The position numbers and the translations under genes are program-made. Below are positions 22,992 to 33,471 of a stretch of 64,000 bases of DNA, in pieces; positions within the stretch are counted from its first letter, which is position 1, and every line of letters starts with the position of its first letter. The DNA is from Pseudopyrenochaeta lycopersici (Eukaryota; Ascomycota; Dothideomycetes; Pleosporales; Pseudopyrenochaetaceae): the NCBI GenBank assembly GCA_003313425.1, contig NHZP01000065.1, positions 62,001 through 126,000 on the forward strand, given 5' to 3'. The notes below the pieces were generated by a model. It saw nothing but the letters and a program-made list of their open reading frames with translations, ran no database searches and was not told the DNA's origin.

Positions 22992-23174
22992 TAGTGAGAT
23001 TTTCCCCCCGTTTTAGTTGAAGCTCTGAACTGGAAGAACAAGTGTGATCAGGTGTTATTTCCTATCTGTGTCTGTAGGTCTGTATATATAGCCTACTGAT
23101 GTGTCACACCAGTGTTTGACTATCAAGTTCACATGATCTGGGATCCAACTAAAACGGGGGGACAAATCTCACTA
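22992..23174. mobile_element. MITE copy 1 (TA-flanked, about 183 bp)
   Basis: The ends are inverted: TAGTGAGATTTTCCCCCCG on the left, and the reverse complement of the right end reads TAGTGAGATTTGTCCCCCCG and continues TTTTAGTTG on both sides. The outer TA on each side fits a TA target duplication, as in Tc1/mariner-type MITEs. There is no coding capacity. Confidence 0.8.
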
Positions 23175-23234
23175 GCCGCGTCGACATTGACATTACACCG
23201 GTCGCTGAAGGCTCTTCCACGACTGCTCTACGGA

Positions 23235-23432
23235 TAGTGAGATTTGTCCCCCCTTTTTAGTTGAAGCCTTGGACTGAGAACAAGTGTGATGATTGTTTCT
23301 ATCTATGAGCTAGAGGCCTACATATAGGTCTATAGGAAAGAGTGTGTTTGAGAGTGGCCCATCACCATTTGTGATTGGCCGTCACACCACGTGATCTGGG
23401 ATCCAACTAAACCTTGGGGACAAATCTCGCCA
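23235..23432. mobile_element. MITE copy 2, next to the tautomerase 3' end
   Basis: This second copy of the same family has the same orientation and lies 60 bp downstream. The left end is TAGTGAGATTTGTCCCCCC; the right end is diverged (CAAATCTCGCCA instead of CAAATCTCACTA). It shares internal blocks with copy 1 (TTTTAGTTGAAGC, GTGTGAT, GATCTGGGATCCAACTAAA). It ends about 14 bp beyond the tautomerase stop codon and so probably supplies part of that gene's 3' UTR. Confidence 0.75.
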
Positions 23433-23445
23433 GCCCACGAGATTC

Positions 23446-23898
23446 TCACAGTAACGCTTTCTCCATTCGTCCGTCCCGCTTTGTATACGGAGTCGGCTTG
23501 TTCTCTCTTCTCCACTTTTTGTGCGCCTCGCTCACCAACGGCGGTGGCACATACCCTTGGATCTTCCACATGTCTCTAGACGGCTCCTCCATGTGATATT
23601 CCCAATCGTACCCCTTGTCCCCAATGTGAGGCTTTATCACGGAGTCGATGATCTTGACCCACGCCTCGCGCTCCTCGGCAGAATGGTGGTGTCCCGCTAG
23701 CTCATGTATGACGATGCGTACCATTTTGTCATTCTTCACGCCACCAACGTACTGGGATGGTGTCAAGACAAATGAGACGTCGGTGTAAAATGCCGGGATC
23801 ATCTTGTATATTTTGGAGGTAACGTCTTTGGCAAACGCTTCGCGGGAGGCTTCGTCGGTGAAGGTGGCTGAGCCATGGAGAACGAGCCAGAGGGGCAT
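23446..23898 (-). CDS. Tautomerase, cis-CaaD-like (Tautomerase_3 type)
   Basis: The protein has 150 residues and no intron. It starts Met-Pro, giving the N-terminal proline that is the catalytic base of the tautomerase superfamily once Met is removed. The body fits the fungal group related to cis-3-chloroacrylic acid dehalogenase: an early beta strand (PLWLVLH), a helix (DEASREAFAKDVTSKIYKMI), the YVGG and VRIVIHELAG region around residues 52-69, and KPHIGDKGYDWEYH near 90-103. The length of about 150 matches that family, not the 60-residue 4-OT enzymes. Members act on enols or unsaturated acids; the real substrate is unknown. It is divergent from the ketoreductase across a 585-bp interval, and a MITE abuts its 3' end. 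Confidence 0.85.
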   Translation of the reverse strand: MPLWLVLHGSATFTDEASREAFAKDVTSKIYKMIPAFYTDVSFVLTPSQYVGGVKNDKMVRIVIHELAGHHHSAEEREAWVKIIDSVIKPHIGDKGYDWEYHMEEPSRDMWKIQGYVPPPLVSEAHKKWRRENKPTPYTKRDGRMEKALL

Positions 23899-24483
23899 TT
23901 TTAGTGTATTTTATAAAGATTTTCTGTAGAGAAGATCCAATTTTTGTAGTAGTAAGGTCCCGGAATAGTCGAGGGCTTGTTCTCGACCTTAACTGACAGC
24001 CCTGGCTTGCTATTTATGCTACTGCGCTAAATACCTCGGTTCAGACTGGTGGTCCTTGAGTTATCTGCTGATTTTACTGCCTGATTTGGTTATGGAGATG
24101 GTCTCAGACAATTGCTGGTGAACCATCTCATTGTGCAACTACGGTAATATGACCTAAGAACTTTATTTTCGTTGGAGAAGCCGAAGACCTCTGGATTACT
24201 CACCAGGTCGAGCTTTCTAGGAGCGTTGGGCACGCTGGCGTAATGTTCATTCATTGAATAGAGCTTGGTGTTTACTGATCATCCCGAGGGTTGATCTCAA
24301 AAGCAGTTCCGCACAACTTCATCCTCGGCAAAATGCTAAGAGGTGCCTTTCTTATCTCCGTATCGTTCCGCCCTGCTTGATTTTAGATTACTTAGGAAAA
24401 GCACCATAACCTACATTACCCATTAAATTGGCGCCAACGACTTGCAGTATGTACAGGGCCTAGATTCTTATAGCTGGGTTGCA
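23899..24483. promoter_or_regulatory. Divergent promoter region, tautomerase/ketoreductase
   Basis: This 585-bp interval lies between two divergent start codons. I see no TCCGYGGA word here, unlike the promoters at 36.9-43.1 kb, so these two genes may belong to a different regulatory unit. Confidence 0.45.
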
Positions 24484-25600
24484 ATGGCCTCCAAAGTTCT
24501 TCTCGTAACGGGCGTCTCCGGATTTGTTGGTATTCAAGTTCTCAAGTCTTTTACCTTAGCAGGGTATTTCGTTCGAGGTGCTGTCCGGAGCCAGAAGTCA
24601 GCAGCCCAAGTCCATACCGCGGCGAATAAGCTCGGAGTGCCTGGTTCACAGTACGAGTTGGTAATTGTCCCTGACATTACCACACTGGGAGCATTTGATA
24701 GCCATCTAGACGGTGTCGATGGTATAATCCATGTGGCTTCACCTTTCTATCACAGCGTCAAAAATTTCGACGATGTGTACCTTCCTGCCGTCCACGGCAC
24801 TCTTGAAATTCTAAAGAGTGCTGCGAAAAGGACAGATGGTAGAATCAAGCGTGTAGTCATAACATCGTCGTTTGCAGCCGTTCAAGACTTTTTTAAGGGT
24901 TCACGACCGGGGTACGTCTACACCGAGAAAGATTGGAACCCGATCACCAAGGAGCGCGCACTCAAGGCCAGGCCGCTTCAATACGCGTAAGTTCAAGCCA
25001 ACAGTACAACTTTGTCCGGTGTGAGGCTCATTGAACTTATAGCGCTTCCAAGAAACTTGCCGAACTTGCCGCATGGGACTTTGTCGATGCTAAGAAGCCA
25101 AATTTCAGCCTCGCAACCCTAAACCCCCCCATGATCTATGGTCCAGTCGGCCAGACAAACTTCACTGCAGACTTGAATCAGTCGGCGGTCGAAATCTGGA
25201 ATCTGATGACAGGTCACGTCAAAGAAGTTCCGCCAACCCCCCTGCCTGCATATTGCGACGTTCGAGATGTCGCGGAGGCACATCTCAAAGCATTTGAGCA
25301 CCCAACTGGAGGTCGCTTTCTTCCTGTCGGCGGAACTTTCCTTTTCCAGGATGTCTGTGCTATTTTGAAGGAAGTAGCCCCAGAATGGGCCAAAACCGTG
25401 CCGGAACCAGCGAGCAAACCGCGAGATGAACATTTTGAAGTGGACAATTCTTGGACAAGAAAGGAGCTCAAGATGAACTTTAGAGGGTTAAGGGAGACGA
25501 TTGTAGATATGGTACAGTCGTTCAGAGCTATGCAGGTAATAACCTATTATTCTAACGTAGGCTTACATTAACTTTATAACAGATGAAAGTAAAACTCTAA
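24484..25600 (+). CDS. NAD(P)-dependent ketoreductase (extended SDR, GRE2/cinnamoyl-CoA reductase-like)
   Basis: There are three exons: 24484-24986, 25043-25535 and 25583-25600. The introns are 56 bp (GTAAGT...TAG) and 47 bp (GTAATA...CAG). The spliced length is 337 residues, usual for the family. The nucleotide-binding motif TGVSGFVG is at residues 9-16. The catalytic Tyr167-Ala-Ala-Ser-Lys171 is formed exactly across the first intron, which supports that splice. ITSS (127-129) provides the Ser. I preferred the ATG at 24484 to one 14 codons upstream because it puts the Rossmann strand at the N-terminus. The last exon codes only MKVKL and stop, so the end is less certain. It would reduce a ketone or aldehyde, or oxidise an alcohol, with NADP(H). 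Confidence 0.87.
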
Positions 25601-26293
25601 GAGTATATTGTCAGAGCGGCACAGCAGGCGGAATTACGGGCAAGTAATATTGGGTGCCACTCAGCCTCGGCGCTAGCGGCGCCGACGACCACGTGATTCA
25701 ACATCACGTCTCCCCCGTTGGCTTTCATCTTTATCCGGAGGAATGAGCTTCTATCACACCTTGGCTCATCTTATTGTTATCTCATCTCTCTAGAAATTTC
25801 CCTTTCGACTCTAGTCGGCAATCATTCTTGTGCATTTTTAAATAGCATTTGCTAGGGTCAGACCTTAGGAGTGGCCTTCTCGGGTTTCCATAGGATTTGG
25901 TTATCTTCCATTGGAGCTGGGTTACTTAGTTCAAATACCGAGGCTGCCACACGCCTCTGTCTCTTTCTCGAGCTAAAATACGCTAGGTCTTCTTTGTGGT
26001 GGGAGCCAAAATCGCGATGCTGCGTGATAGTACTATGCTAGGCCCGTTACAACCATCTTACAAGCGGAGGTTTATTAGTTACAAGGACAATACGCCGAAG
26101 CCGAGGTCGCACGGAGCGAGCAGGTGCGGGGACACTGCCTTTGTATGATTTAAGACCGCCTCTAGATCCCCTTCTTCTCTAAACTTTAAGCGCGTCAATC
26201 TTCCATTCTAAGGTTGTCAACTAGGGGCACTGAGCTACACGCAAACCATTTAGCACAGGTTACTCCCTACTCTCGTTGCACCACAGTGAAATT
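25601..26293. other. Intergenic, ketoreductase 3' end and hydrolase promoter
   Basis: About 690 bp of unique-looking sequence with no gene, repeat or palindromic operator that I can support. Confidence 0.4.
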
Positions 26294-27509
26294 ATGTCTC
26301 CATCTCGCACCGCCAATGTCAACTCATTTTGGCTCCGATATCTCTTCCGCAAGCTTTTCAAGCCGACGAAGCCAGCTTCGCTCGCCGAGACTGAAATGTT
26401 TACCGGGGCCCCACAGCATGAATACCTCTGCCAAACCGACCACCTCGCCCGAGTGAGCCGGATGCCCGTCTCATCAACCCCATACGTCCGGCCAGTCGGG
26501 CCAAGTGTTTCGATCCCCGCTTCATACGTCTTCGAAGGCGCAACCAAGTCGACTGAGGACTTCCTCACAGATACTGATACTAGCGCTCTGCTTGTGCTCG
26601 TCGATGGCCAGGTACGGTATGAGCGCTACCTCCTCACCGGCGGACCAAAGGTCAAGTGGCTTTCTGCGTCGGTCGCAAAGAGTTTCGTTTCCTGCCTCGT
26701 CGGCATCGCCGTTGACGAGGGCTATATCACGAGTATCGAAGATCCGATCAGCAAGTACGTCCCAGTCCAGCTAAACTCCGCCTACGATAGGGTCACAATC
26801 AAAAATGTGCTCCACATGTCGTCTGGAGCCCGGTGGAGCGAAAACTACAACAATCCGAACTCGGATATTATCCAGCTCATGCAAGCGACCTTTGGCAAAG
26901 GAGACGGGCTTGACGGTTTCATCACACGTATGGTGAAGGAGAGCGCACCTGATGTGGTGCCGCTACAGCTCTGGTGAGACCCAAGTGCTCGGTACGCTCG
27001 TCGCGCACGCCACTAAGCGCAGCCTCACCGAATATATGAACGAGAAGCTCGTCCAGCCGCTCGGTTTCGAGTCTTCGAGCTTCTGGATCACCGATATGCT
27101 TGGTACCGAGATGTCCTATGCGGGACTTAATCTAACTGCTCGGGACTATGCGAAGCTCGGGGAGCTCTACAGGAGTGGCGGCCTGTGGCAGGGTAAGCGA
27201 ATCATTAGTGAGAATTGGGTGCGCGCGTCTACAACAATCGATTCGCCAATCCGCGAGGCCGGAAAACCGATTGTCGGTGGCCACAACTTTGGTCTCGGCT
27301 ACGGCTACCAGTGGTGGATTCCTGCAGGGCACATTGGGGACTACTGCGCGATCGGCGTGCTGAACCAGCTTGTTTACGTCAACCCGGAGAAGAAGGCGAC
27401 CATCGTCAAGCTCTCCGCAAATCGTAAGTACGGTACCTCTGAACACGAGCATACGAATCAAGACATCGAAAATCTTGAGTTTCTGCGCGCCATCGCTACC
27501 AGCATTTGA
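26294..27509 (+). pseudogene. Beta-lactamase-fold serine hydrolase, 1-bp frameshift
   Basis: The product fits the class C beta-lactamase/D-aminopeptidase/esterase family. The nucleophile motif is Ser126-Val-Ala-Lys129 in WLSASVAKS, followed by a helix SFVSCLVGIAVDEGYI and the usual KNVLHMSSGARW block. The Tyr motif is in RYSSGETQVLG, and the late part has GLGYGYQWW. The first frame ends at 26977; the second carries on from about 26955 to 27509. Dropping one G in the GTGGTGCC run at about 26952-26958 joins them as PDVCRYSSGE, which fits the family. Together they give about 405 residues. Either this is a recent 1-bp lesion or an assembly error; the rest is undamaged and not RIP-like. The product would hydrolyse an ester, lactone or amide. 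Confidence 0.78.
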
Positions 27510-27746
27510 AATCGAAATGACTGCTATCGCGGATTTGACGAGGAGGATTCTAAGTGATTCCATCACGAAGTTCTAGAGGATTTTATCCGAAACGGGACCA
27601 ACACTCTTAAGGACCGGGACCGACTCTGTCCTTTTCTCCTTCCTTTCCTCAAGATTGTTGTAAACAGCATGTTGGCCTAGTACAATTGAATCAATTCTGC
27701 TACAGCCCTTCACACTTAAGCCTTTCCGTCCTCTCGCTAATATTAT
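27510..27746. other. Short intergenic spacer
   Basis: No gene seen. This is the 3' flank of the hydrolase leading into the LINE fragment. Confidence 0.4.
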
Positions 27747-28417
27747 ATGTACTGCCAGTGGAAACTCACGTACGCAGTCACAGAGCCACCAGAGCTCAGG
27801 CTTCCGCGCAACGTACTTGCCAGGCTAGTAGCACTCCGAACTAAGCATGGAGACTTTGCCTGGTATCACACGAAGTTCAAACACAATAACGCCAATACAA
27901 AGTGTTCATATAAGAAGGACAAGACCCCTGCTCATATTGTACACTGCCGAAAGGCGATCAGCCGCTTCCGTCTCTGGCCACTCCGACCACCAAGTCCCCC
28001 AAGCAATAGCAGAGAGGGCCTTGAGTACCTAACTACGCTCATGCACAGCCCAGAGGATTTTAAGCTACTGCTTAACCTAACGGAGTACTACTCCATAATC
28101 TGCCCCTGGTAGCTTATACTAGGATATACCTAACCTCTTAGGGATATATAGACATCCTAGGAAGGTAGGAGGCATTATTCGAGCCTCACGTTCCTACTGC
28201 TTTTCAGCAACACCTGTACTCTTTGTGCAATTTACCTGTAACTTTAGTTTCTTTAACTGGAGGAAGAACTTTAGATAGACAAGCCCTATATGGCAACAAC
28301 TCTATGAAATGCTTTCTTTGGTGGTCTCTCCTTAGCTTAGCACGTCCTACATGCCCTACGGGAGGCCTTTAGGGGAGTAGAGGACTAACTCTATCCTCCC
28401 CCCCGACCGTAAATCAA

Positions 28418-28479
<62 letters not shown>
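27747..28479 (+). mobile_element. 5'-truncated LINE (non-LTR) fragment with (TAC)n tail
   Basis: A 121-codon open stretch (27747-28112) resembles the C-terminus of fungal non-LTR polyproteins. It has the TKFKH...C-x12-H-x3-C motif (CSYKKDKTPAHIVHC), then WPLRPPSPPS and YLTTLMHSPEDFKLLL. An untranslated part follows, and the copy ends in a pure TAC repeat (28418-28479), consistent with the simple-repeat 3' ends of some LINEs. Everything upstream of RNase H is missing, the normal product of incomplete reverse transcription. It is not strongly RIP-mutated. Confidence 0.72.
28418..28479. repeat. (TAC)n microsatellite
   Basis: About 20 uninterrupted TAC units. Read on the other strand it gives a poly-Val frame, which is not a gene. 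Confidence 0.95.
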
Positions 28480-28559
28480 TATTAGCCTCACTGGATACAC
28501 AGACACACGTCAGAGGAATACATGACTTATCATCACCACCCTGCTTACAGCTTATTATC

Positions 28560-29760
28560 ACTATCTCAATTTTCATCGTTTTAGCACGTTCAGTGCGACA
28601 AAAACCTAGTCTTCACCGTCACAAAACCATCGGACTCCGCAAGCAAAGACACGATCCAGAAGTATTACAGTCTACAAGCCATCTACGATAGCGAGAAGAA
28701 GAAGTACGACAAGGTCTTTGAACGCATTGACCTCACCGTCTGCCAGGAGTTCAAGCAATATTATCTCGGTAAACATACCGTCCGAGAAAAACTAGTTGCA
28801 CTTGCTGATAGCATTCAACCAACAGCAAAGGATAAGAGGCGGAACATCAGGGCTGAGTTCGAAAAGCTCAGGAGGGGCTACGGCAACACCAGCCTGGACA
28901 AATAGCTAGGCCGATGGCCTGCACTCGTCAGCAACGCAAGACGATACCAAATTGAAAATCTAAGCGAGTCGCAGATATGCGATGCTTTCGTTAAAGCATG
29001 TCGGGACATCAATCCTCCGTTTTACAACTACATGAAGCCCAAGGACGCACAATTGGATAGCCAGGCATCTCTTATTGGAGAGGCTATGAGAACAAAGAAA
29101 AGATCTCTGACGTAATTATCACGGCGTTAAACGAGATCAATCTAAACCATGCGAGCAACGGCTCCATCACAATAGGTAACTTAGGCGATTCCGAGCCTTA
29201 CGACATAGCTGAAGACGTCGACATTACGGTAGTACAGAAGGCACAGAACACGATTAACAAGGCTCTTAGGTCCTTTTATAGGATGAAACTAACGCTCTCT
29301 GATAAGTAGATCATGATAAGCTTCTGCATTAAGCAGTTCTATGCCATAGCACCTCGTAGCGAGAAAGCCGCTAGAGGTCGCGCGGCACACGCGACGCTTC
29401 AGGGCAGAAAGCACGGTCATGATCTGAATTCATCAGATGACGAGGACTTTCACCCACGGCGAAAGAGACAGCACGTTGAATCAGGTTCGCCATCCGCCAA
29501 CCTACCAACATGCCTTCGTGATTGCGTCTGCGGACTGGCTCACAAGTATGCTGATTGCCGATATTTAAATCCATCTAGCACACATAGACCTGACTGTCTA
29601 TACCAAGGGTAATCGAGGTGAAGACAATGGCAGTAGCTAACACCGCTACCTAGCCAGTGCCAAAAAGAATGGCTAAGGGTTTTTCGGTGTAGCCACCGAC
29701 AGCAAAAGGCCCGATCAGCCAAGAGTCTTCAAAGATCCAAAGCCAAATTTCACTTTTCTC
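28560..29760 (+). pseudogene. copia-type gag relic
   Basis: One frame from about 28602 to 29119 reads as a retrotransposon gag (KNLVFTVTKPSDSASKDT..., LDK*LGRWPALVSNARRYQ, DAFVKACRDINPPFYNYM) with a single TAG. After a frame change, 29313-29612 carries ARGRAAHATLQGRKHG and a zinc-knuckle-like CVCGLAHKYADC. This order is that of copia Gag. No pol, LTR or target duplication could be found here. A stretch of about 45 bp just upstream (28550-28605) is shared with about 48822-48872, so a second fragment of the family lies there. Composition is near normal, so it escaped heavy RIP. Confidence 0.65.
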
Positions 29761-30600
29761 TTCCAGTTCGCGCTGGGTGCCCAGCGCAGATGCGTTTTAA
29801 AGATGCGTTAAAAAAGAGGCAGGTGAAGTTCAGAGACCAACGTGTATAGAGACGATACACGAGACCTCTTCATTCCGCTTCGACCTTGCGCTCTATGCGG
29901 GGAAAGTTTAGCGCGGCGAGTGGCTTAACTGGGTGCCCTGCGCCATCAATGCTTAGGGAGTTAAGCTTTAAACATCCACCCCGGCAAGGTAAATCGGACA
30001 CTTTTGTATGTGTTGGCAGAACAACAACGTGAACGCGCTTTACTCTACAACAGCAACTCTATTGCTATTATTTCTAAAACTTGTGTTCAGACAAAGCGCA
30101 TTCTTATAATTACCTTTACTTAATCTCTTAAATTGTTGGCAAATTGTTGTTGCGCAAATAACCTTGTTAGAAAGTGAGTTGCGAACGTAGCAAGAAAGTG
30201 TGTCGTATTTCTTGCCAGGGTGGTGACATCGAGGGCTTGCCAAGACGGCAAAATAGTGACACCGGAGAGAGACCAGTAACATTAAGGCAGGGTCCACGGT
30301 CTTGCAGAGAAGCCCCTTTAGTTTCACAGTCACTCAGAGATGATCTCTACAAGTGGGAGTCAGCCATGGCAATACTTGTCGAACATTTAGAGGAACCCAG
30401 CACGTTAGAGGCGTGCTCTCAGCGGCAAACGGGAGATGCTCTGTGTAGATCTTTTAGGTCGTAGTGTACAATACTACTGCCGCAGTATAGATTGATTCTT
30501 TCTCGTTTTTCTCCTCAGATGCCACCTCAACCGTCTCCAATTAGAAGCCGGCCAAACGAACAATGCAGATATGACAGCTATGGAGATAAGGAAAATGAAG

Positions 30601-30629
30601 GTCTCTTTCTCTCTCTTTCTCTCTCTCTC

Positions 30630-30672
<43 letters not shown>
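30601..30672. repeat. (CT)n microsatellite
   Basis: About 70 bp of CT/CTTT/CTCC repeat inside the pogo-like derivative, just upstream of the surviving transposase segment. Confidence 0.95.
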
Positions 30673-30674
<2 letters not shown>

Positions 30675-30683
30675 GTTCAAAAC

Positions 30684-31186
30684 CAAGTATTTCGACACGA
30701 GATAGATGGGAGGCGCTATCTGTCAAGAAGAAGCAAAAGAAGCAAGTCAAACCTCTTGACCTACAACAACGCAAGGAGTACCATGGTGGAGTAGTATTCT
30801 GGTCACTTACTAAGTTCAGAGAGGCGAGCGTTCGTCAGTCAGTGAAAGAGCGTGAGGAGAAGGAGTTACAACTCCAAAAAGCTGAGTCAGCTGAGCTCAA
30901 GAAGGCTGCGCAATTGTACAAGCTCAAAATAGCGGAGGAGAGGCGTACGGCGAGAGAGGCAGCCAAGGCAGTCAGGGAGAAGGGGAAGGCTGAACAAGTA
31001 GCTGAACGCACTCGCCAGCGAGAGGCTGAAAACGCTGCAAAAGCTCTCCAGTTATCCCAACATGGTAAGAGGAAAGCTTCAAAGCCTCTCAAAGGAGATA
31101 CCAAGCGCAAGAAACAGGCGCAGCCCATCCATAACGAACTGCACGTCGTTGCGCCGCTTGATTACATGACAGTAGTGATCTGCTAA
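30684..31186 (+). pseudogene. C-terminal fragment of pogo-like transposase
   Basis: The frame reads LDLQQRKEYHGGVVFWSLTK and then a very charged helix (KEREEKELQLQKAESAELKK, EERRTAREAAKAVREKG) and HGKRKAS. The block EYHGG-x-x-FWS-x-TK recurs in the pogo transposase at 51786-52229. The catalytic DDE domain is missing; the frame begins right after a CT microsatellite. Confidence 0.7.
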
Positions 31187-31462
31187 CACCTTGTTCAAAA
31201 GTGTCCGATTGGATGCTGAAATTGGGTCCTCCAATTCCGACCCTTTGCTGCCTAGGTCCGGCCGGGTGTCGTGGCTTCCGCTACCGGACCGCATCGCTTC
31301 GTTAACGTAATTGGAGTGTCAATTTAGGACGCACTTTATGTGAAAATATAAGTCGGACATTTCTTCCATCGTATGAGCCACCGCTACCATTTACAGACCA
31401 TACGATTCAACAGCTGTATTAGATCGAGCGGAACGGGCAGGTTACATAGGAAACCGGACAAT

Positions 31463-32680
31463 ATGGTGCCAACAATGAAAGAAGCAATTGTCTCTGAAGA
31501 CGCAAAAGTCCTTATCAGAGATTCGCCAATTCCCGAACCTGGTCCCAATCAAATCCTCATCAAAGTCGTTGTGTCAGGTTCAAACCCGAAAGACTGGTGA
31601 GTCTACCCCGGAGACCGCTACGTTTCTTTACCCCCCATTCCAGCTTCTCTCACATTTGGATGTGAGCTGACGCTTTGAATAGGAAACTCCATAAGATCCT
31701 CCGCCTGGAATTGAACAGCGGCGACGACATTGCTGGCATTGTCGAAAAGGTCGGCCTTGGTGTCTGGGAGTTCAAGCCCGGCGACCGCGTAGCTTCTTTC
31801 CACGAGATGGTTACACCAGGAGGTTCCTTCGCTGAATATGCCATCGGCTGGCAGCATACTACATTCCATATCCCGGAAATGACAAGCTTCGAAGGTAAGT
31901 CTCATTCCAGGTTTGGGCCTGAACTGGATGAGTATTCGGGGGAGAACGAAGTAAAAGGCTGACGGTGACTTTGTAGAGGCGGCGGCTATTCCTTTGGCAT
32001 TAATGACTGCGGCGCTCGGGCTGTTCGTACGTCTCGGCCTTCCTCAACCCTTTGGATCAATCTCAGGCGAGAAGGTCTCAAAGAGATCACCCATCCCACT
32101 CCTCATATACGGCGGCGCTTCAGCGGTAGGCGCATACGCCATCAAGCTTGCGCAGAGGGCGAACATCCACCCCGTTATCACCATCGCCGGCCGAGGAGTC
32201 GACTTCGTTGAAGGGCTTATTGATCGTTCTAAGGGTGATACAATTGTTGATTACAGAGAAGGCGATGAGAAGATTATTGAAGGCATTAAAAAAGCCCTGG
32301 GGGGGAAGAAGCTGAACTATGCGTTTGACGCTGTGTGTGAGAGGGGCAGCCATTTGAACATAGTAAAAGTCCTTGAGAAGGACGGACATATTACCTTCGT
32401 GCTTCCGGACAATGGATTTACAGGAATCCCAGAGACATGCAAGCAGACGATATCAGATGTGGGTGCTAGCCACGGCGACGAGCAGGAGTTTGCGTACATA
32501 TATTATCGGTACATCGCTCGTGGTTTGGCAGAGGGCTGGTTTAAACCGCACCCGGTGGAAGTGATTCCTGGAGGGCTGGAAGGTGTACATGAGGGGTTGA
32601 AGAGATTGAAAGGTGGCAAAGCAAGCGCTGTCAAATACGTATTCAGGATTGAGGAAACGCCTGGACTTACGAGGGCATAA
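31463..32680 (+). CDS. Medium-chain dehydrogenase/enoyl reductase-like oxidoreductase (toxD type)
   Basis: There are three exons, 31463-31596, 31683-31894 and 31977-32680, with introns of 86 bp (GTGAGT...TAG) and 82 bp (GTAAGT...TAG). The exact codon sum is 349 residues plus stop. GroES-like N-terminus: NPKDWK at the first junction, SGDDIAGIVEKVG, FKPGDRVASFHEM. The cofactor site is YGGASAVGAYAIKLA, about residues 159-173. No structural-zinc Cys cluster is seen. The family comprises NADPH-dependent enoyl/quinone reductases, including trans-acting enoyl reductases of polyketide clusters, but no polyketide synthase is nearby. The start MVPTMKEAIV was preferred; a longer frame opens at 31373. 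It is in tandem with the regulator downstream. Confidence 0.88.
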
Positions 32681-33471
32681 AGTTCACTTCTTGTCAAAAA
32701 ATAAGCGTAGCTCAATTTTTCTAATGCACTATACCTGTAGCACCAGAGAAAGGCAAGAGTGGTTGACCCATTGATTTCTTGCTTAACTACTATGTTCTAC
32801 AACCGCGATGTACATGCCGCTATGCTTGACTGACTTCCAGCCGACGCGGTACGGGAGAAGAACCTGCCCACTCTTCTTAACTACTGCAAACGGTAATCAT
32901 TGTGATGTCACTGTGATCGCTATCCAATCAGCTTGGCTGTGCACTTATAAAACCACCTTCCGTGTATTCTTCCTCGAGCATTGCCACTGCTACACTTTCA
33001 GTCTTGCCTTAATGTTTAGCCCTCAAGAATGCAAAACTGGCCTCGTAATATTGGGGCTTATAGCATCTTCTTCAATCTAGTTCTTCGGTTTATAATGCCA
33101 CCGACTGGATTTCCATATGATTATGCTCTAGGGTGCAACCAGCTGCATAGCCTGACAGTGATAACAGTCTATTGAGAGTTGCGTGTCTTGTGCACGCTGT
33201 TAACTCTACCACGCATAAGAGCTCTTGCACGACCCTCGTCAGACCTTATGAACTCGTATCAATCTAACGGCTAAGGCCGGATGAGGCTATAGGATCAGTC
33301 CGTGCCCTATTGAAATCCGTGCGTTGATTCGGTGATGCCATTCAGTCTACCCCGCAGTTACTCGATTAGCCCCACTTCGCCCGACCCCATTGGGATCCCG
33401 GGACCTCCGGATATATCTTCCGGCCGGCCCTTTCAGTGACTCGTCAATTGCTTCTTTCTCCCTCACGAAAT
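32681..33471. other. Intergenic, promoter of the regulator
   Basis: This interval is 790 bp. CGG-rich words occur close to the regulator start (CCTCCGG, TTCCGGCCGGCC at about 33405-33430). They could bind a Zn2Cys6 protein, but none is the TCCGYGGA form. A 90-codon open stretch at 32808-33080 shows no signature. Confidence 0.4.

Larger units (their letters stand above)
29992..31210 (+). mobile_element. TIR-bounded deletion derivative of a pogo-like transposon
   Basis: The left end AATCGGACACTTTTG (29992-30006) is inverted at the right end (31196-31210, CAAAAGTGTCCGATT), and similarity continues inward (GTGTTGGCA against GTGTTAGCA). The element is 1.2 kb and retains only the C-terminal part of a pogo/Fot1-type transposase. 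I could not see a TA duplication at both edges, so the exact borders are uncertain. Confidence 0.6.

Noticed and set aside
25119..25471. Minus-strand frames opposite the ketoreductase
   Set aside because: Shadows of the second exon; the sense strand joins into a full-length enzyme.
28391..28576. Minus-strand frame with a long Val run
   Set aside because: It is the complement of the TAC microsatellite.
30474..30698. Minus-strand frame with Arg-Glu repeats
   Set aside because: It is the complement of the CT microsatellite.
31463..32680. Trans-enoyl reductase of a polyketide cluster
   Set aside because: The family fits, but there is no polyketide synthase in the window, so this role is not supported.
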